Virus record (IMG/VR): IMGVR_UViG_3300025647_000027
Coordinates: 1-64,000 of that record
DNA length: 64,000 nucleotides
Reading direction: 5' to 3' (one strand)
From: a virus
Shown here piece after piece: positions 23,018 to 31,336 of this stretch; within the stretch, counting starts at the first letter, position 1; the number at the start of each line of letters is the position of its first letter. The notes under the pieces were generated by a model. The model did no database searches and was not told the origin of the DNA. It worked only from the letters and a program-made list of their open reading frames with translations. Made by a program: the position numbers and the translations under genes.

Positions 23018-24115
23018 ATGGAAGGATTAACATTAAATGATCTTGCTTTTGATGACAACAGTACAGACGGACTGTTTGAAGAGTTTACAACTGCAAGTGA
23101 CAAAGAATTAGAAGACTTAGGCAAGGCCCAAGACTCAAAAGAAAAAAATAAACCCACTGGTGAGGATCAAGATGATTCAGAGAGCGTAGCTAAGGGAAAA
23201 GAAACACAAGTTCAGGGAGGTAAAACTTCAGGTGATGATGCGGGAAGCAATTCTTCCTCTCCTAAACCGAATGATACTGAACAGCTTTATTCAAACCTAG
23301 CTAACCAATTCAAAACTAGCGGAGTTTTACCTGGACTTGAAGATACAGCAAGTATTAAATCGTTAGAAGATTTAAATGCTGCAATTCAAAAAGAAGTGGA
23401 TTCGAGATTGACTGTTACACAAAAAACAATCAAAGAAGCTTCAGAAGCTGGCTTAGATGCCACAGCAGTTTCGAAACAACTTAACGTTGTAGAGAAATTA
23501 AAAGGAGTTTCAGATGAATATATTGAATCTGATGCAAACTTAGAATTCCGTAAAGGAGTTATTGCTCAAGATTTCTTGAGTAGAGGATACAATAAAGAAA
23601 GAGCTGATATTTTAGCTCAAAGAAGTATTGATTCCGGATCTGATATAGAAGATGCTAAATTAGCATTATCATCTATTATCGGAATAGAAGAAAAGAAAAT
23701 AGCTGATGCAATCCAAGCAGCTAAAGATGACGAGAAAAATTCTATCAATGACATTAAGTCTCATCTTGAAAAAACTGAAGAAATAGTTCCTGGTATTAAA
23801 CTCAACAAAGAACAAAGAGATGAGTTATATAAACAGATGACTACTGATTTAGGGAATAAGGAAAATGCTTTCATTAAAGCTCAAAAACAAGATCCTATTG
23901 GATCTCGTATTAAGTTAGAAGCAATTTTCTTTGTAACAAAGGGATTAACTGATTTCTCAGTATTTGGTAATGCTAAAGAAACAGATATCTCTAAAAATAT
24001 TGAAACTCTCTTAAGAGGAGCTGATTTCACTGAAAATGGACGCATCAACACAGATGTACCGGATGATGATGGAACTTTTACATTAGCTGATCTTAAAGAT
24101 TTACAAATAGAATAG
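23018..24115 (+). CDS. capsid scaffolding protein
   Basis: 365-residue protein immediately upstream of the major capsid gene. The first about 95 residues are acidic, Ser/Gly/Gln-rich and disordered-looking. The rest is helical with coiled-coil potential (EVDSRLTVTQKTIKEASEAG; IADAIQAAKDDEKNSINDIK). The C-terminus ends DDGTFTLADLKDLQIE, a short helix of the kind that docks scaffold to capsid. Low-complexity acidic plus helical make-up and position are the standard signs of an internal scaffold. No protease domain is seen. Confidence 0.7.
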   Translation: MEGLTLNDLAFDDNSTDGLFEEFTTASDKELEDLGKAQDSKEKNKPTGEDQDDSESVAKGKETQVQGGKTSGDDAGSNSSSPKPNDTEQLYSNLANQFKTSGVLPGLEDTASIKSLEDLNAAIQKEVDSRLTVTQKTIKEASEAGLDATAVSKQLNVVEKLKGVSDEYIESDANLEFRKGVIAQDFLSRGYNKERADILAQRSIDSGSDIEDAKLALSSIIGIEEKKIADAIQAAKDDEKNSINDIKSHLEKTEEIVPGIKLNKEQRDELYKQMTTDLGNKENAFIKAQKQDPIGSRIKLEAIFFVTKGLTDFSVFGNAKETDISKNIETLLRGADFTENGRINTDVPDDDGTFTLADLKDLQIE

Positions 24116-24141
24116 TAACAACTTTTTTAAACAATTAATAA

Positions 24142-25641
24142 ATGCAATTAGGTAGATTTCAGGTAACTGACGCAAAAGCTTTTGCAGGAATGATAAATCC
24201 AGAGAACACTTTAGGTGCAATTTGGAAAGCAGCTCCTCAAAAGATCAATGACGCTATGATCAAACTTTTAGCTATCCATAGAGGTAAATCTCTTGAGAAT
24301 ATGCTAAACATGTTTGAGACTAAGTATGTAGAAAATGACAATGAATTCTATTGGGAACTTATAGGTAGCTCTCGTAGAAATATTCCATTGTTCGAAGCAC
24401 GCTATAAAGGTGCAGCAGTAACATCAGGAACCAACAACGTTGGTGAAGGTGGAACAACTTTCGAATTAGCTTTCCCAGAACAATGGTTCTTCAAAGGTGA
24501 GATAATCGTAGGTGAGAAAAATGAGGTATATCCTATCCGAGTAATTGATGATGGCCAAGCAGAAGGTAACCTTTGGGTTTACACTTGTGAAACAGCTGGA
24601 TCAAGCAGAGATGGTATCCCAGGTGAAGAATTAGTATCAGGTAAAAGATTCAACGAAGAGTTCGCTCCAGTTGGAAAAGGTCTTTCCAGAGAAGTAGGTG
24701 GAGTTCGTAGAGTTACTCCTGTTTCTATGAGAGGTGAGTTAACCACTATTAGAATTGACCACAAATTACCAGGTGATGCAACAGGCAAGAAAGTAGTTAT
24801 GGGTATTCCTGTACTTACTAAGTCTGGTGAGAAAAAAGTTTTCCCAACATTAGCTCTTTACGAAGACTGGTTGGTTGAGCAAGAATTCTCAATGTACAAA
24901 AACAAATATTTGCTTTATGGTAAATCTAACAGAACTGCTGATGGTGAATACCACAACAAAGATGTATCTGGAAGATCTATCAAAATCGGATCTGGTATCC
25001 GTGAGCAAATGGAGCAATCAAATACTTACTACTACAATGACTTCTCTATCGAGATGTTAGAAGAAATCCTTTTCGGATTATCTGAAGGTAAATTAGGATT
25101 TGACCAACGTGTATTCATCTTGAGAACAGGTGAAAGAGGTGCCGCTGAATTCCACAAAGCTGTCTTACAGACAACTTCAGGATGGGCAACTAACGTATCT
25201 ACTCCAGGAACCAACGCTCAAACTGTAAGTTCAACTACTTCTCCATTACATAGTAATGCCATGAAGGCTGGATTCCAGTTCACTGAGTACATGGCGCCAA
25301 ACGGTGTAACAGTTAAATTAGAGGTTGATGACTTCTATGATGACAAAGTACGTAACACAATACGTATCCCAGGAAGTAATGGTGTAGCTGAATCTTATAG
25401 ATTCGATATATTCTACATCGGAACTCCAGAAGAGCCAAATATCCAAACTGTGAAAGTTAAAGGTAAAGAAGAAATCAGAGGTTACCAATGGGGCTTCAGA
25501 AATCCTTTCACCGGAGCTATCAACAATGGTAACATGGGTACTTTAGAGGATGCTGGTACAATCACTAAGTTCTGTCAGTTAGGTGTCGTAGTTTACGATC
25601 CAACTAGAACAGCGCAATTGATACCTTACGTATTAGCGTAA
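24142..25641 (+). CDS. major capsid protein, HK97 fold
   Basis: 499-residue major capsid protein of crAss-like type, forming the icosahedral shell. Recognised from length, position after the scaffold and wording such as NDNEFYWELIGSSRRNIPLF, PEQWFFKGEIIVGEKNEVYP, and the P-domain-like LRTGERGAAEFHKAVLQ with a C-terminal GFRNPFTGAINNG. The gene uses more C-ending codons than its neighbours (for example in Asn, Phe and Ile), as expected for a very highly expressed protein. A UUCG-looped hairpin follows its stop. Confidence 0.88.
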   Translation: MQLGRFQVTDAKAFAGMINPENTLGAIWKAAPQKINDAMIKLLAIHRGKSLENMLNMFETKYVENDNEFYWELIGSSRRNIPLFEARYKGAAVTSGTNNVGEGGTTFELAFPEQWFFKGEIIVGEKNEVYPIRVIDDGQAEGNLWVYTCETAGSSRDGIPGEELVSGKRFNEEFAPVGKGLSREVGGVRRVTPVSMRGELTTIRIDHKLPGDATGKKVVMGIPVLTKSGEKKVFPTLALYEDWLVEQEFSMYKNKYLLYGKSNRTADGEYHNKDVSGRSIKIGSGIREQMEQSNTYYYNDFSIEMLEEILFGLSEGKLGFDQRVFILRTGERGAAEFHKAVLQTTSGWATNVSTPGTNAQTVSSTTSPLHSNAMKAGFQFTEYMAPNGVTVKLEVDDFYDDKVRNTIRIPGSNGVAESYRFDIFYIGTPEEPNIQTVKVKGKEEIRGYQWGFRNPFTGAINNGNMGTLEDAGTITKFCQLGVVVYDPTRTAQLIPYVLA

Positions 25642-25650
25642 TAGTTTTAT

Positions 25651-25690
25651 AATAATCCCTCTCTTCGGAGAGGGCATTATTTAAGTTTTA
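25651..25690 (+). terminator. UUCG hairpin after capsid gene
   Basis: CCCTCTC (25657-25663), TTCG loop, GAGAGGG (25668-25674), extended by AATAAT/ATTATT (25651-25656/25676-25681) around one bulged C. The T-run after it is weak and interrupted, so it may act as a partial terminator or 3'-end protector that raises capsid mRNA over downstream mRNA. Confidence 0.7.
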
Positions 25691-25768
25691 GTGGAATATT
25701 GAACTTTATCAAATCCACATTATTATAAGGAGAATTAGGAAGAATTATTTATATTAAATTTAGGAAGA

Positions 25769-26665
25769 ATGAGCGCGAAAGCAAAAGTATCAGAAGATGC
25801 TGTTAAGGATACAACTCCTGTAACAGATTTTTTAAGGAATGAAACAGTGACTGTTAAGTATTTAGTAAAGACTAGTACTAACATCAAGGATCCAAAGCAT
25901 GTTGGCTATGGAGGATTATTTAACGGAACAGAGATAGCAATACCTGCTCCGACGTTGGACAATAAGAAGATGAAAAATGTTCTTACCAACAAAGAGAAAG
26001 AAGGATTAGAATTCGTATTAGGTGGAGTTAATCTATCTATTTATTCAGACTTCTGGAAAGAAAGTAATAAGGAGAATGGTATTTTCCCAATTTACTTAGG
26101 AAAAGATGATATGGTATTGGATCTTTCTGATCCGTATGATTATATCAGATATAAAGTCTTAAAAGTTAGTCCTTTAGTGGCTGGTAGCCTTGACGAAATT
26201 AGAGACAAAGCTACTTATAGGTTTGTATTAGTTGCAGAAGGAGAGCAAACTTTAAAAGACAAAGCTGCTGTTGGAAACAAAGTATTAGCATTTGAAAAAT
26301 ATGTTGAATACAAGAACAACAAAGCTGTATTGAGATACATCTTGAGAAACTTAGGTAGATACACTGCTAAGAATCAGAAATTAGATTTCTTACAGATTGA
26401 AACTGCTAAGATGATTGAAGCAGATCCTAACTTGTTCGTAGCAATTACGAATGACAAATTCATCACAACTAAGGTTCTTATTGAAGAGTGCCATGAGCAC
26501 AATGTGATTGATAAGAAAGACAAGAAGTTCTATACTAAAGAAGGAGAGCCACTTTCTGAGGGAGATACTCCAACGTTAGAAGTAGCGGCGGCATATCTTG
26601 CAAGTCCACTAGGACAAGAGATGAGGTTGACTTTAGAAGCAAAATTAAAGAATACTAGAGAGTAA
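25769..26665 (+). CDS. conserved head protein after capsid, 298 aa
   Basis: 298-residue protein directly after the capsid gene; a protein of this size and place is found in crAss-like genomes and assigned to the virion. Beta-rich N-terminal half (VTVKYLVKTSTNIKDPKHVG, GTEIAIPAP) and helical C-terminal half (VLRYILRNLGRYTAKNQK; EVAAAYLASPLGQEMRLTLE). I know no catalytic function. The gene has its own leader of about 90 bases behind the capsid hairpin and is followed by a gene at 4 bases distance. Confidence 0.55.
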   Translation: MSAKAKVSEDAVKDTTPVTDFLRNETVTVKYLVKTSTNIKDPKHVGYGGLFNGTEIAIPAPTLDNKKMKNVLTNKEKEGLEFVLGGVNLSIYSDFWKESNKENGIFPIYLGKDDMVLDLSDPYDYIRYKVLKVSPLVAGSLDEIRDKATYRFVLVAEGEQTLKDKAAVGNKVLAFEKYVEYKNNKAVLRYILRNLGRYTAKNQKLDFLQIETAKMIEADPNLFVAITNDKFITTKVLIEECHEHNVIDKKDKKFYTKEGEPLSEGDTPTLEVAAAYLASPLGQEMRLTLEAKLKNTRE

Positions 26666-26669
26666 TTAA

Positions 26670-27410
26670 ATGACAGTAGCAGAATTCAGATCAGAATTTG
26701 ACTTACTATATAATAACACATTAGGAGAAGGTGCACCGGGTCTTGATAATTATGAAAGATCCGTGTATCTAACCACAGCGCAAGAAGAGTTGGTAAAGTC
26801 ATTATATACAGGAGGCAATCCTTCAAGACAAAGTTTTGAGGATTCTGAACACCAGAGAAGAGCTCTTAATGAGTTAGTGAAAGATTACAAAGCAACTGAT
26901 GTTGTTGCCTCAAATAGAGGTTTAGTGGAAGACTCTAAGATGTTTTCTCTACCAAATGACATTATGTTCATTGTTGCTGAAACAGCTACAATATCTAGCT
27001 CAGTATCATGCTTGAACGGAAAAGTAGTGATAGTAAAGCCAATAACTCACGATGAGTTTATGGTAAGTTATAAAAATCCTTTCAGAAAACCTAACACAAA
27101 TAAAGTGTTTAGAGTTGATATTTCTAAAGAAAATAGCTCAAATACTGTTGAATTAGTGTCTTCTGAAAATTTAAGTCAATATAATATAAGGTACGTAAAG
27201 TACCCTAACCCAATCATCCTCAGTAATTTAACTACTGATACACAAGTTGGAGGATTAGGTTTAACAATAAATGGTGCAACAAGTGTTGCAGGATCCGAAT
27301 TAAATTCGTATCTTCACCGTGAGATTGTAAATAGAGCAGTGGAATTAGCTGTAAGAGATTACAGAGAAAACACACTACAAACTAGAATACAAACAAATAA
27401 TAGAGTATAA
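26670..27410 (+). CDS. conserved virion protein, 246 aa
   Basis: 246-residue protein of a crAss-like conserved type: MTVAEFRSEFDLLYNNTLGE, LDNYERSVYLTTAQEELVKSL, DSKMFSLPNDIMFIVAETA, then ITHDEFMVSYKNPFRKPNTN and a C-terminal HREIVNRAVELAVRDY helix. The 'T.AQE.LVK..Y' and 'LP.D.M.IV.E' pattern is widespread in this phage group next to the capsid genes. Probably a head-completion or collar component; exact role unknown to me. Confidence 0.6.
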   Translation: MTVAEFRSEFDLLYNNTLGEGAPGLDNYERSVYLTTAQEELVKSLYTGGNPSRQSFEDSEHQRRALNELVKDYKATDVVASNRGLVEDSKMFSLPNDIMFIVAETATISSSVSCLNGKVVIVKPITHDEFMVSYKNPFRKPNTNKVFRVDISKENSSNTVELVSSENLSQYNIRYVKYPNPIILSNLTTDTQVGGLGLTINGATSVAGSELNSYLHREIVNRAVELAVRDYRENTLQTRIQTNNRV

Positions 27411-27430
27411 ATTAAAAACAATTAAACATT

Positions 27431-28396
27431 ATGGGATTAGCTGGGCAAAACCAAGTTAGACATTTTTATTCAGGATTAGCCACTCCTGGACACACAAGTA
27501 TTACAGCTTTAAAAGCTGGAACTGCTGGAGACATCGTAGTATTATCTGCTGATGGAACTGACGTTGCAGCAAACACAGCTTGTAAGCTTTACAAGAAAAA
27601 CGCAGCAGGTAACATTGTTGCATCAGACACAATCAAACCAGGAAACTTAATCTATGCAAAAGCAATAGAGTATGTGGCTCCTACGTTAGGTGTCGTAACA
27701 TTTAGCGCATTAGCAGCTCCGGTTGTTGGTGAACTAGTAACAGTAGAAATAGTAGTCAAAGGGTTTGGCTCTTATTCTCCTGAAGACGAATATGTAAAGA
27801 AAGCTTTTTACAAAGTAGTTACTGGTGATAATCGGGAAGCTGTTGTAGATGGGCTTATTACATCATTAAATCGTAATTTCTCACGTGAGGTTGGAGCAAC
27901 TGCTTCTACAAATCCTTACTTTACTTTTACTAAAACAGGAGCTACAACTACTGCCGCTTTAGTAATTACTGAGAAAGATCAAGTTGACAACTATGTTGTT
28001 GGTAAGAAAGAGAAAACAAACATTGATTTCTATGCTGATTTAAAGATGACAACTTTACCTACTAAAACTGTTGTTGCATCTGACCCTGGAATTGGATCAG
28101 GTAAAACAGTAGCTTCTATGGAATGGTATTTAAAAGGTGAAAGAAATGATTTCTACCGTGAGGCTGGATATCCACACAACTTTGAGAATACTTATGAAAC
28201 TAGTAAGACTGGAACTTACAATATTATCGAACTTGCGTACTTTGATGAAGGACGTGATGAAGCTAAGAAAAGTAAGAAACAAATTACTATCGCTATTCCT
28301 TACACTAACCTAGCTGGCCAAGCCGCTACAAACGTGTTGATTAATGACTTAAACACAGCTTTAAGCGCAGGAATGACTACATTTGCAGTAGCGTAA
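27431..28396 (+). CDS. auxiliary capsid protein-like, 321 aa
   Basis: 321-residue protein starting MGLAGQNQVRHFYSGLATPG, a wording I associate with the auxiliary capsid protein of crAss-like phages (gp36 in the phiCrAss001 virion structure, if memory serves). Beta-rich, Ala/Thr/Val-rich. It would cover or cement the major capsid lattice. Codon use is richer in C-ending codons in parts, as in the capsid gene, suggesting high copy number. A strong terminator follows. Confidence 0.6.
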   Translation: MGLAGQNQVRHFYSGLATPGHTSITALKAGTAGDIVVLSADGTDVAANTACKLYKKNAAGNIVASDTIKPGNLIYAKAIEYVAPTLGVVTFSALAAPVVGELVTVEIVVKGFGSYSPEDEYVKKAFYKVVTGDNREAVVDGLITSLNRNFSREVGATASTNPYFTFTKTGATTTAALVITEKDQVDNYVVGKKEKTNIDFYADLKMTTLPTKTVVASDPGIGSGKTVASMEWYLKGERNDFYREAGYPHNFENTYETSKTGTYNIIELAYFDEGRDEAKKSKKQITIAIPYTNLAGQAATNVLINDLNTALSAGMTTFAVA

Positions 28397-28420
28397 TTAC
28401 TGATTAAAAATCAAATAACC

Positions 28421-28457
28421 AAAAGGGGTAAGGAGTTAATCTCTTTATCCCTTTTTT
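28421..28457 (+). terminator. strong terminator after auxiliary capsid gene
   Basis: AAAAGGGGTAAGGAG (28421-28435) pairs with CTCTTTATCCCTTTT (28441-28455) over 15 positions with two G-T pairs and a 5-base loop, followed by T. Confidence 0.9.
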
Positions 28458-28468
28458 AATACAAAGAA

Positions 28469-29041
28469 ATGGCTATAACAGTTAATACATTTTTAGTTTC
28501 TAATGACAAGACAACAATAACAGTTGTACTTGATGCAGGTGTCGGTAATTTAATTACAGGAGCTACTCTGTGGACAGAAGCTACATATAAAGATCCTAAT
28601 AATGGAGTTGATTTATCTTCATTGTTGTCAGGGATTAATAATAATGAATCATTTACTATTACCACTGCAATTGCAGGTGTTGATAGTTTCGAGGGTATTT
28701 ACTTCGGAGAATTCACATCAAATGAACCAGACGCAGCTATTGTTGCTACGGCTCCTATGGCCAAATACTATGCTGTAATGGCTAAGCTATTAGCTGAGGT
28801 TGACCTATCATGCTTGAATTGTAATGAGAATTTTCAAAACGCGCTCTTACTAGACTTATATGTTGAATCAATGAAGAATGCCTTACAACTAGGTAGATTT
28901 CAAGATGCAATTACATTCCTAGATAGAGTTAACCTATACACATCAACATCATGTGATTCTTGCGATAGTATAAATCCAGTAGTTTCATCTGCCGGAAGTA
29001 TAGTTTCAATAGGTGTTATTGATTGTGTCTTAACAGTTTAA
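28469..29041 (+). CDS. virion protein with CxxC motifs, 190 aa
   Basis: 190-residue protein. The N-terminal beta part (MAITVNTFLVSNDKTTITVV) is followed by a helical region (KYYAVMAKLLAEVD; YVESMKNALQLGRFQDAITF). It carries LSCLNCNE and CDSCDS Cys motifs, and a beta C-terminus with one more Cys. The CxNC pairs might bind a metal or form disulfides. It directly precedes, with 4 bases spacing, the gene whose N-terminal segment also has a short Cys-containing helix, suggesting partners. Unrecognised function. Confidence 0.55.
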   Translation: MAITVNTFLVSNDKTTITVVLDAGVGNLITGATLWTEATYKDPNNGVDLSSLLSGINNNESFTITTAIAGVDSFEGIYFGEFTSNEPDAAIVATAPMAKYYAVMAKLLAEVDLSCLNCNENFQNALLLDLYVESMKNALQLGRFQDAITFLDRVNLYTSTSCDSCDSINPVVSSAGSIVSIGVIDCVLTV

Positions 29042-29045
29042 TAAT

Positions 29046-30002
29046 ATGACAGATAATAATGCAAATGTATTCGTATCATCAATGCTACGAATAGACAAAA
29101 GATTTAAGTTTTATGGAGCTGGCTCAATAGCCAACATTTCATTACTTAAAATGATATATAAATACGCTTGCTATTCTGATACGTATGTTACTCTTCAAAA
29201 GCTAGACGTAATGGTTAGTCTTCTTCAACAAAAAGATCCAGATATCTGTATGAACACAATTAATGTGACAGGATCAGGTTTCTTCCCAGAAGATTCACCA
29301 GTAGTTGATATACCTGATAACGCAAGTAATACAGCTCCAACAATAAGTGCCAACACTATTACAGTGCCTGAGGCCATATATACATTTGCTGCTTCAGAAT
29401 TCTTAGTTGGATTCGCTGATGCTGATGGTGATGGTAGTGGAAATATAGTTATAAAAACTTTACCCGGGGCCGGTACATTAAAATTAAGTGGAGTTGCAGT
29501 GACTGCTGGCCAGGTGATAACACAGGCTAATATTTTAAACTTAACGTATACAAGAAACGTAGATACAGCTTATGGAACTTCATTCACTTGGAGTGTATAT
29601 GACAACAATCAGAATCCTATGCAATCTTCTCCAGCTACAATGACAGTTACAGTTCTATCTAATACAGAGAATGCTACTGCTGTGATAGGTGATAATACCA
29701 TCTATCCTGCAAACAGAGCAATAACAACTCTTACATTAGCTATGTTCACAACTGAGACAACTGATCCTTATTCTGACGCAGAAGGTGATTTACTTGCTGC
29801 AATTAGAATAGATGAGATTTCATTAGAGAATTCTGGAGTATTTAAGATAGCAGGAACACCAATAGTAGTTGGTGATATAATAACAAGAGCACAACTTTCA
29901 GCAGGAGATTTTACTCATGAGGGTCCTGATCAAGATTCAGTTAACTCAGATGTATTTGCTTACTCTGCAAGGGATGAAGGTTCTTTAACTTGGGTTCAAT
30001 AA
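29046..30002 (+). CDS. cadherin-like decoration protein with helical base, 318 aa
   Basis: 318-residue protein. The N-terminal about 85 residues are helical (RIDKRFKFYGAGSIANISLL; YVTLQKLDVMVSLLQQKDPD) and probably anchor it. Two cadherin-like repeats follow (about 95-195 and 205-318): AVYTFAASEF-type openings, FADADGDG and YSDAEGD loops, LPGAGTLKLSGVAV. They are related to those of 13890-14627 and 30494-31237. An anchored surface decoration role is inferred. Its stop overlaps the next start as TAATG. Confidence 0.6.
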   Translation: MTDNNANVFVSSMLRIDKRFKFYGAGSIANISLLKMIYKYACYSDTYVTLQKLDVMVSLLQQKDPDICMNTINVTGSGFFPEDSPVVDIPDNASNTAPTISANTITVPEAIYTFAASEFLVGFADADGDGSGNIVIKTLPGAGTLKLSGVAVTAGQVITQANILNLTYTRNVDTAYGTSFTWSVYDNNQNPMQSSPATMTVTVLSNTENATAVIGDNTIYPANRAITTLTLAMFTTETTDPYSDAEGDLLAAIRIDEISLENSGVFKIAGTPIVVGDIITRAQLSAGDFTHEGPDQDSVNSDVFAYSARDEGSLTWVQ

Positions 30003-30187
30003 TGTTTAGTAGATTAATAACAAGTAGAAAATTATGGGGCGCTCTAATAGGGAGCGCCTGCATAATGATATTAGTAGTAATAACTCCTGAAAGCTCTATT
30101 GGAAATGTAGTAGCAATTGTAGGAGGATTATGGATGGCAGCAATAGGTGGCCAAGCAGTATCTGACGCTTTAAAGAAAAAAGAATAA
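30002..30187 (+). CDS. small two-helix membrane protein, 61 aa
   Basis: 61-residue protein with two hydrophobic segments (about 12-27, LWGALIGSACIMILVV, and 34-52, VVAIVGGLWMAAIGGQAVS), a short hydrophilic turn and a DALKKKE tail. The size and topology are those of a small holin, but a bigger holin is encoded at 21207. It could be an antiholin, a second holin or a virion membrane protein. TAATG overlaps on both sides show tight coupling with the head decoration genes. Confidence 0.6.
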   Translation: MFSRLITSRKLWGALIGSACIMILVVITPESSIGNVVAIVGGLWMAAIGGQAVSDALKKKE

Positions 30188-30483
30188 TGGCATTATTTAC
30201 AATAACAAATAACGGAGGTAATCTTACAGAATTTAGTGTAAGCGCTATAACTGGTAATGGCTGTGCTTTAGCTGATCTTTCTCCATACAGTGCGTCGTTA
30301 TGGCACAATGGGTTTGGTTCATATCCTGTAATAGGTGATATTATTTATACAACTAGTACTGGCGCAACAAAGGCAGTTAGTATTGGAGGCGTATTCAATG
30401 ATAGTCATCTTCAAATGGGAAATCTCGAGTATTTAAAAACAGATGCTTCTGGAATAATGGTAGCTTTACGCTGTGAAGCATAA
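30187..30483 (+). CDS. small beta virion protein, 98 aa
   Basis: 98-residue protein rich in Gly, Thr and Ser (MALFTITNNGGNLTEFSVSA, GDIIYTTSTGATKAVSIGG). The wording GDIIYT..TG.TK resembles short decoration or fibre-tip domains in Bacteroidota phages. Unknown function; inferred to be a virion component from its place between two decoration genes. Confidence 0.5.
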   Translation: MALFTITNNGGNLTEFSVSAITGNGCALADLSPYSASLWHNGFGSYPVIGDIIYTTSTGATKAVSIGGVFNDSHLQMGNLEYLKTDASGIMVALRCEA

Positions 30484-30493
30484 AATAAAAAAA

Positions 30494-31237
30494 ATGGCAA
30501 TATTTAATGTAACAACAGGAGGAAGTGTAAACCTACCTCCAACACAAGTAGGTGATATAACTATTGACTTAACGTTCAATGAGACTTACGTATTTACAAT
30601 AGCTGATTTCACAACTCTAACCACTCCAGTTTATTCTGACCCGGAAGGAGACAGCGTACAATCAGTTAAGATATTAACTCTTCCAGCTGTTGGAGGATTA
30701 TTATTATCTGCTGTTGCGGTTACTGTTGGTCAAGAAATAGCTTTAGCTGACATAACAGGTGGAAACTTAACGTATGTTGCCGATGTAGCACAAACGGCTG
30801 GATATACTGATTCAGCAATGACATTTAATATAGCTGATGATGGATCTGGTTCATATGGAGCAATAACTCCAGGAGTAGTTACATTTACAGCTGAAGCAGA
30901 GGTTAATCTTCCTCCAAGTTCAATAGGAAATCTTACAATAAACCTTGTTTACGGTGAGTTCCATGTATTTACAAGAGCTAATTTTACAACAGAAACAACA
31001 CCAGCTTATGTTGATCCAGAGGGAGATCCCGCATTGAATTTAAAGATATTATCTTTACCTGCAACTGGAAATTTGAAATTAAGTGCAGTAAATTGTACTG
31101 TAAATCAAGTTGTGCCATTTAGCTCTATTGATAGCGGACTTTTTACTTATGCTCCTAATGTGGCTATAACAACTGTACAAAATTTAACATTTGATTTTGC
31201 AATTGCTGACTCTGGTTCATTGCAATATTCATCATAA
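30494..31237 (+). CDS. tandem cadherin-like decoration protein, 247 aa
   Basis: 247-residue paralogue of 13890-14627: two repeats each with YSDPEGD or YVDPEGD, LKILSLPATGNLKLSAV and a closing NLTYVADVAQ or LFTYAPNVA strand. The start at 30494 (MAIFNVTTGGS) is preferred over an upstream ATG at 30473 inside the preceding gene. Same predicted role: calcium-binding-type beta domains on the virion surface. Confidence 0.65.
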   Translation: MAIFNVTTGGSVNLPPTQVGDITIDLTFNETYVFTIADFTTLTTPVYSDPEGDSVQSVKILTLPAVGGLLLSAVAVTVGQEIALADITGGNLTYVADVAQTAGYTDSAMTFNIADDGSGSYGAITPGVVTFTAEAEVNLPPSSIGNLTINLVYGEFHVFTRANFTTETTPAYVDPEGDPALNLKILSLPATGNLKLSAVNCTVNQVVPFSSIDSGLFTYAPNVAITTVQNLTFDFAIADSGSLQYSS

Positions 31238-31283
31238 TTGTTTATAACTAATTCTATGTATCAATAGTTTATGATACTATTTC

Positions 31284-31312
31284 TTGACTTATATACATAA
31301 AATGCGTATATT
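31284..31312 (+). promoter_or_regulatory. promoter of phosphoesterase/ring/muzzle operon
   Basis: TTGACT (31284-31289), 17-base spacer, TATATT (31307-31312) followed by TACA. ATG at 31337, 24 bases downstream of the -10. Confidence 0.75.
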
Positions 31313-31336
31313 TACAAAAATCAATATATATATTTT

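Noticed and set aside
30473-30493. Upstream ATG for the cadherin-like gene
   Set aside because: It lies inside the previous gene and adds a basic 7-residue tail not shared by the paralogue; the ATG at 30494 fits the homologous start.
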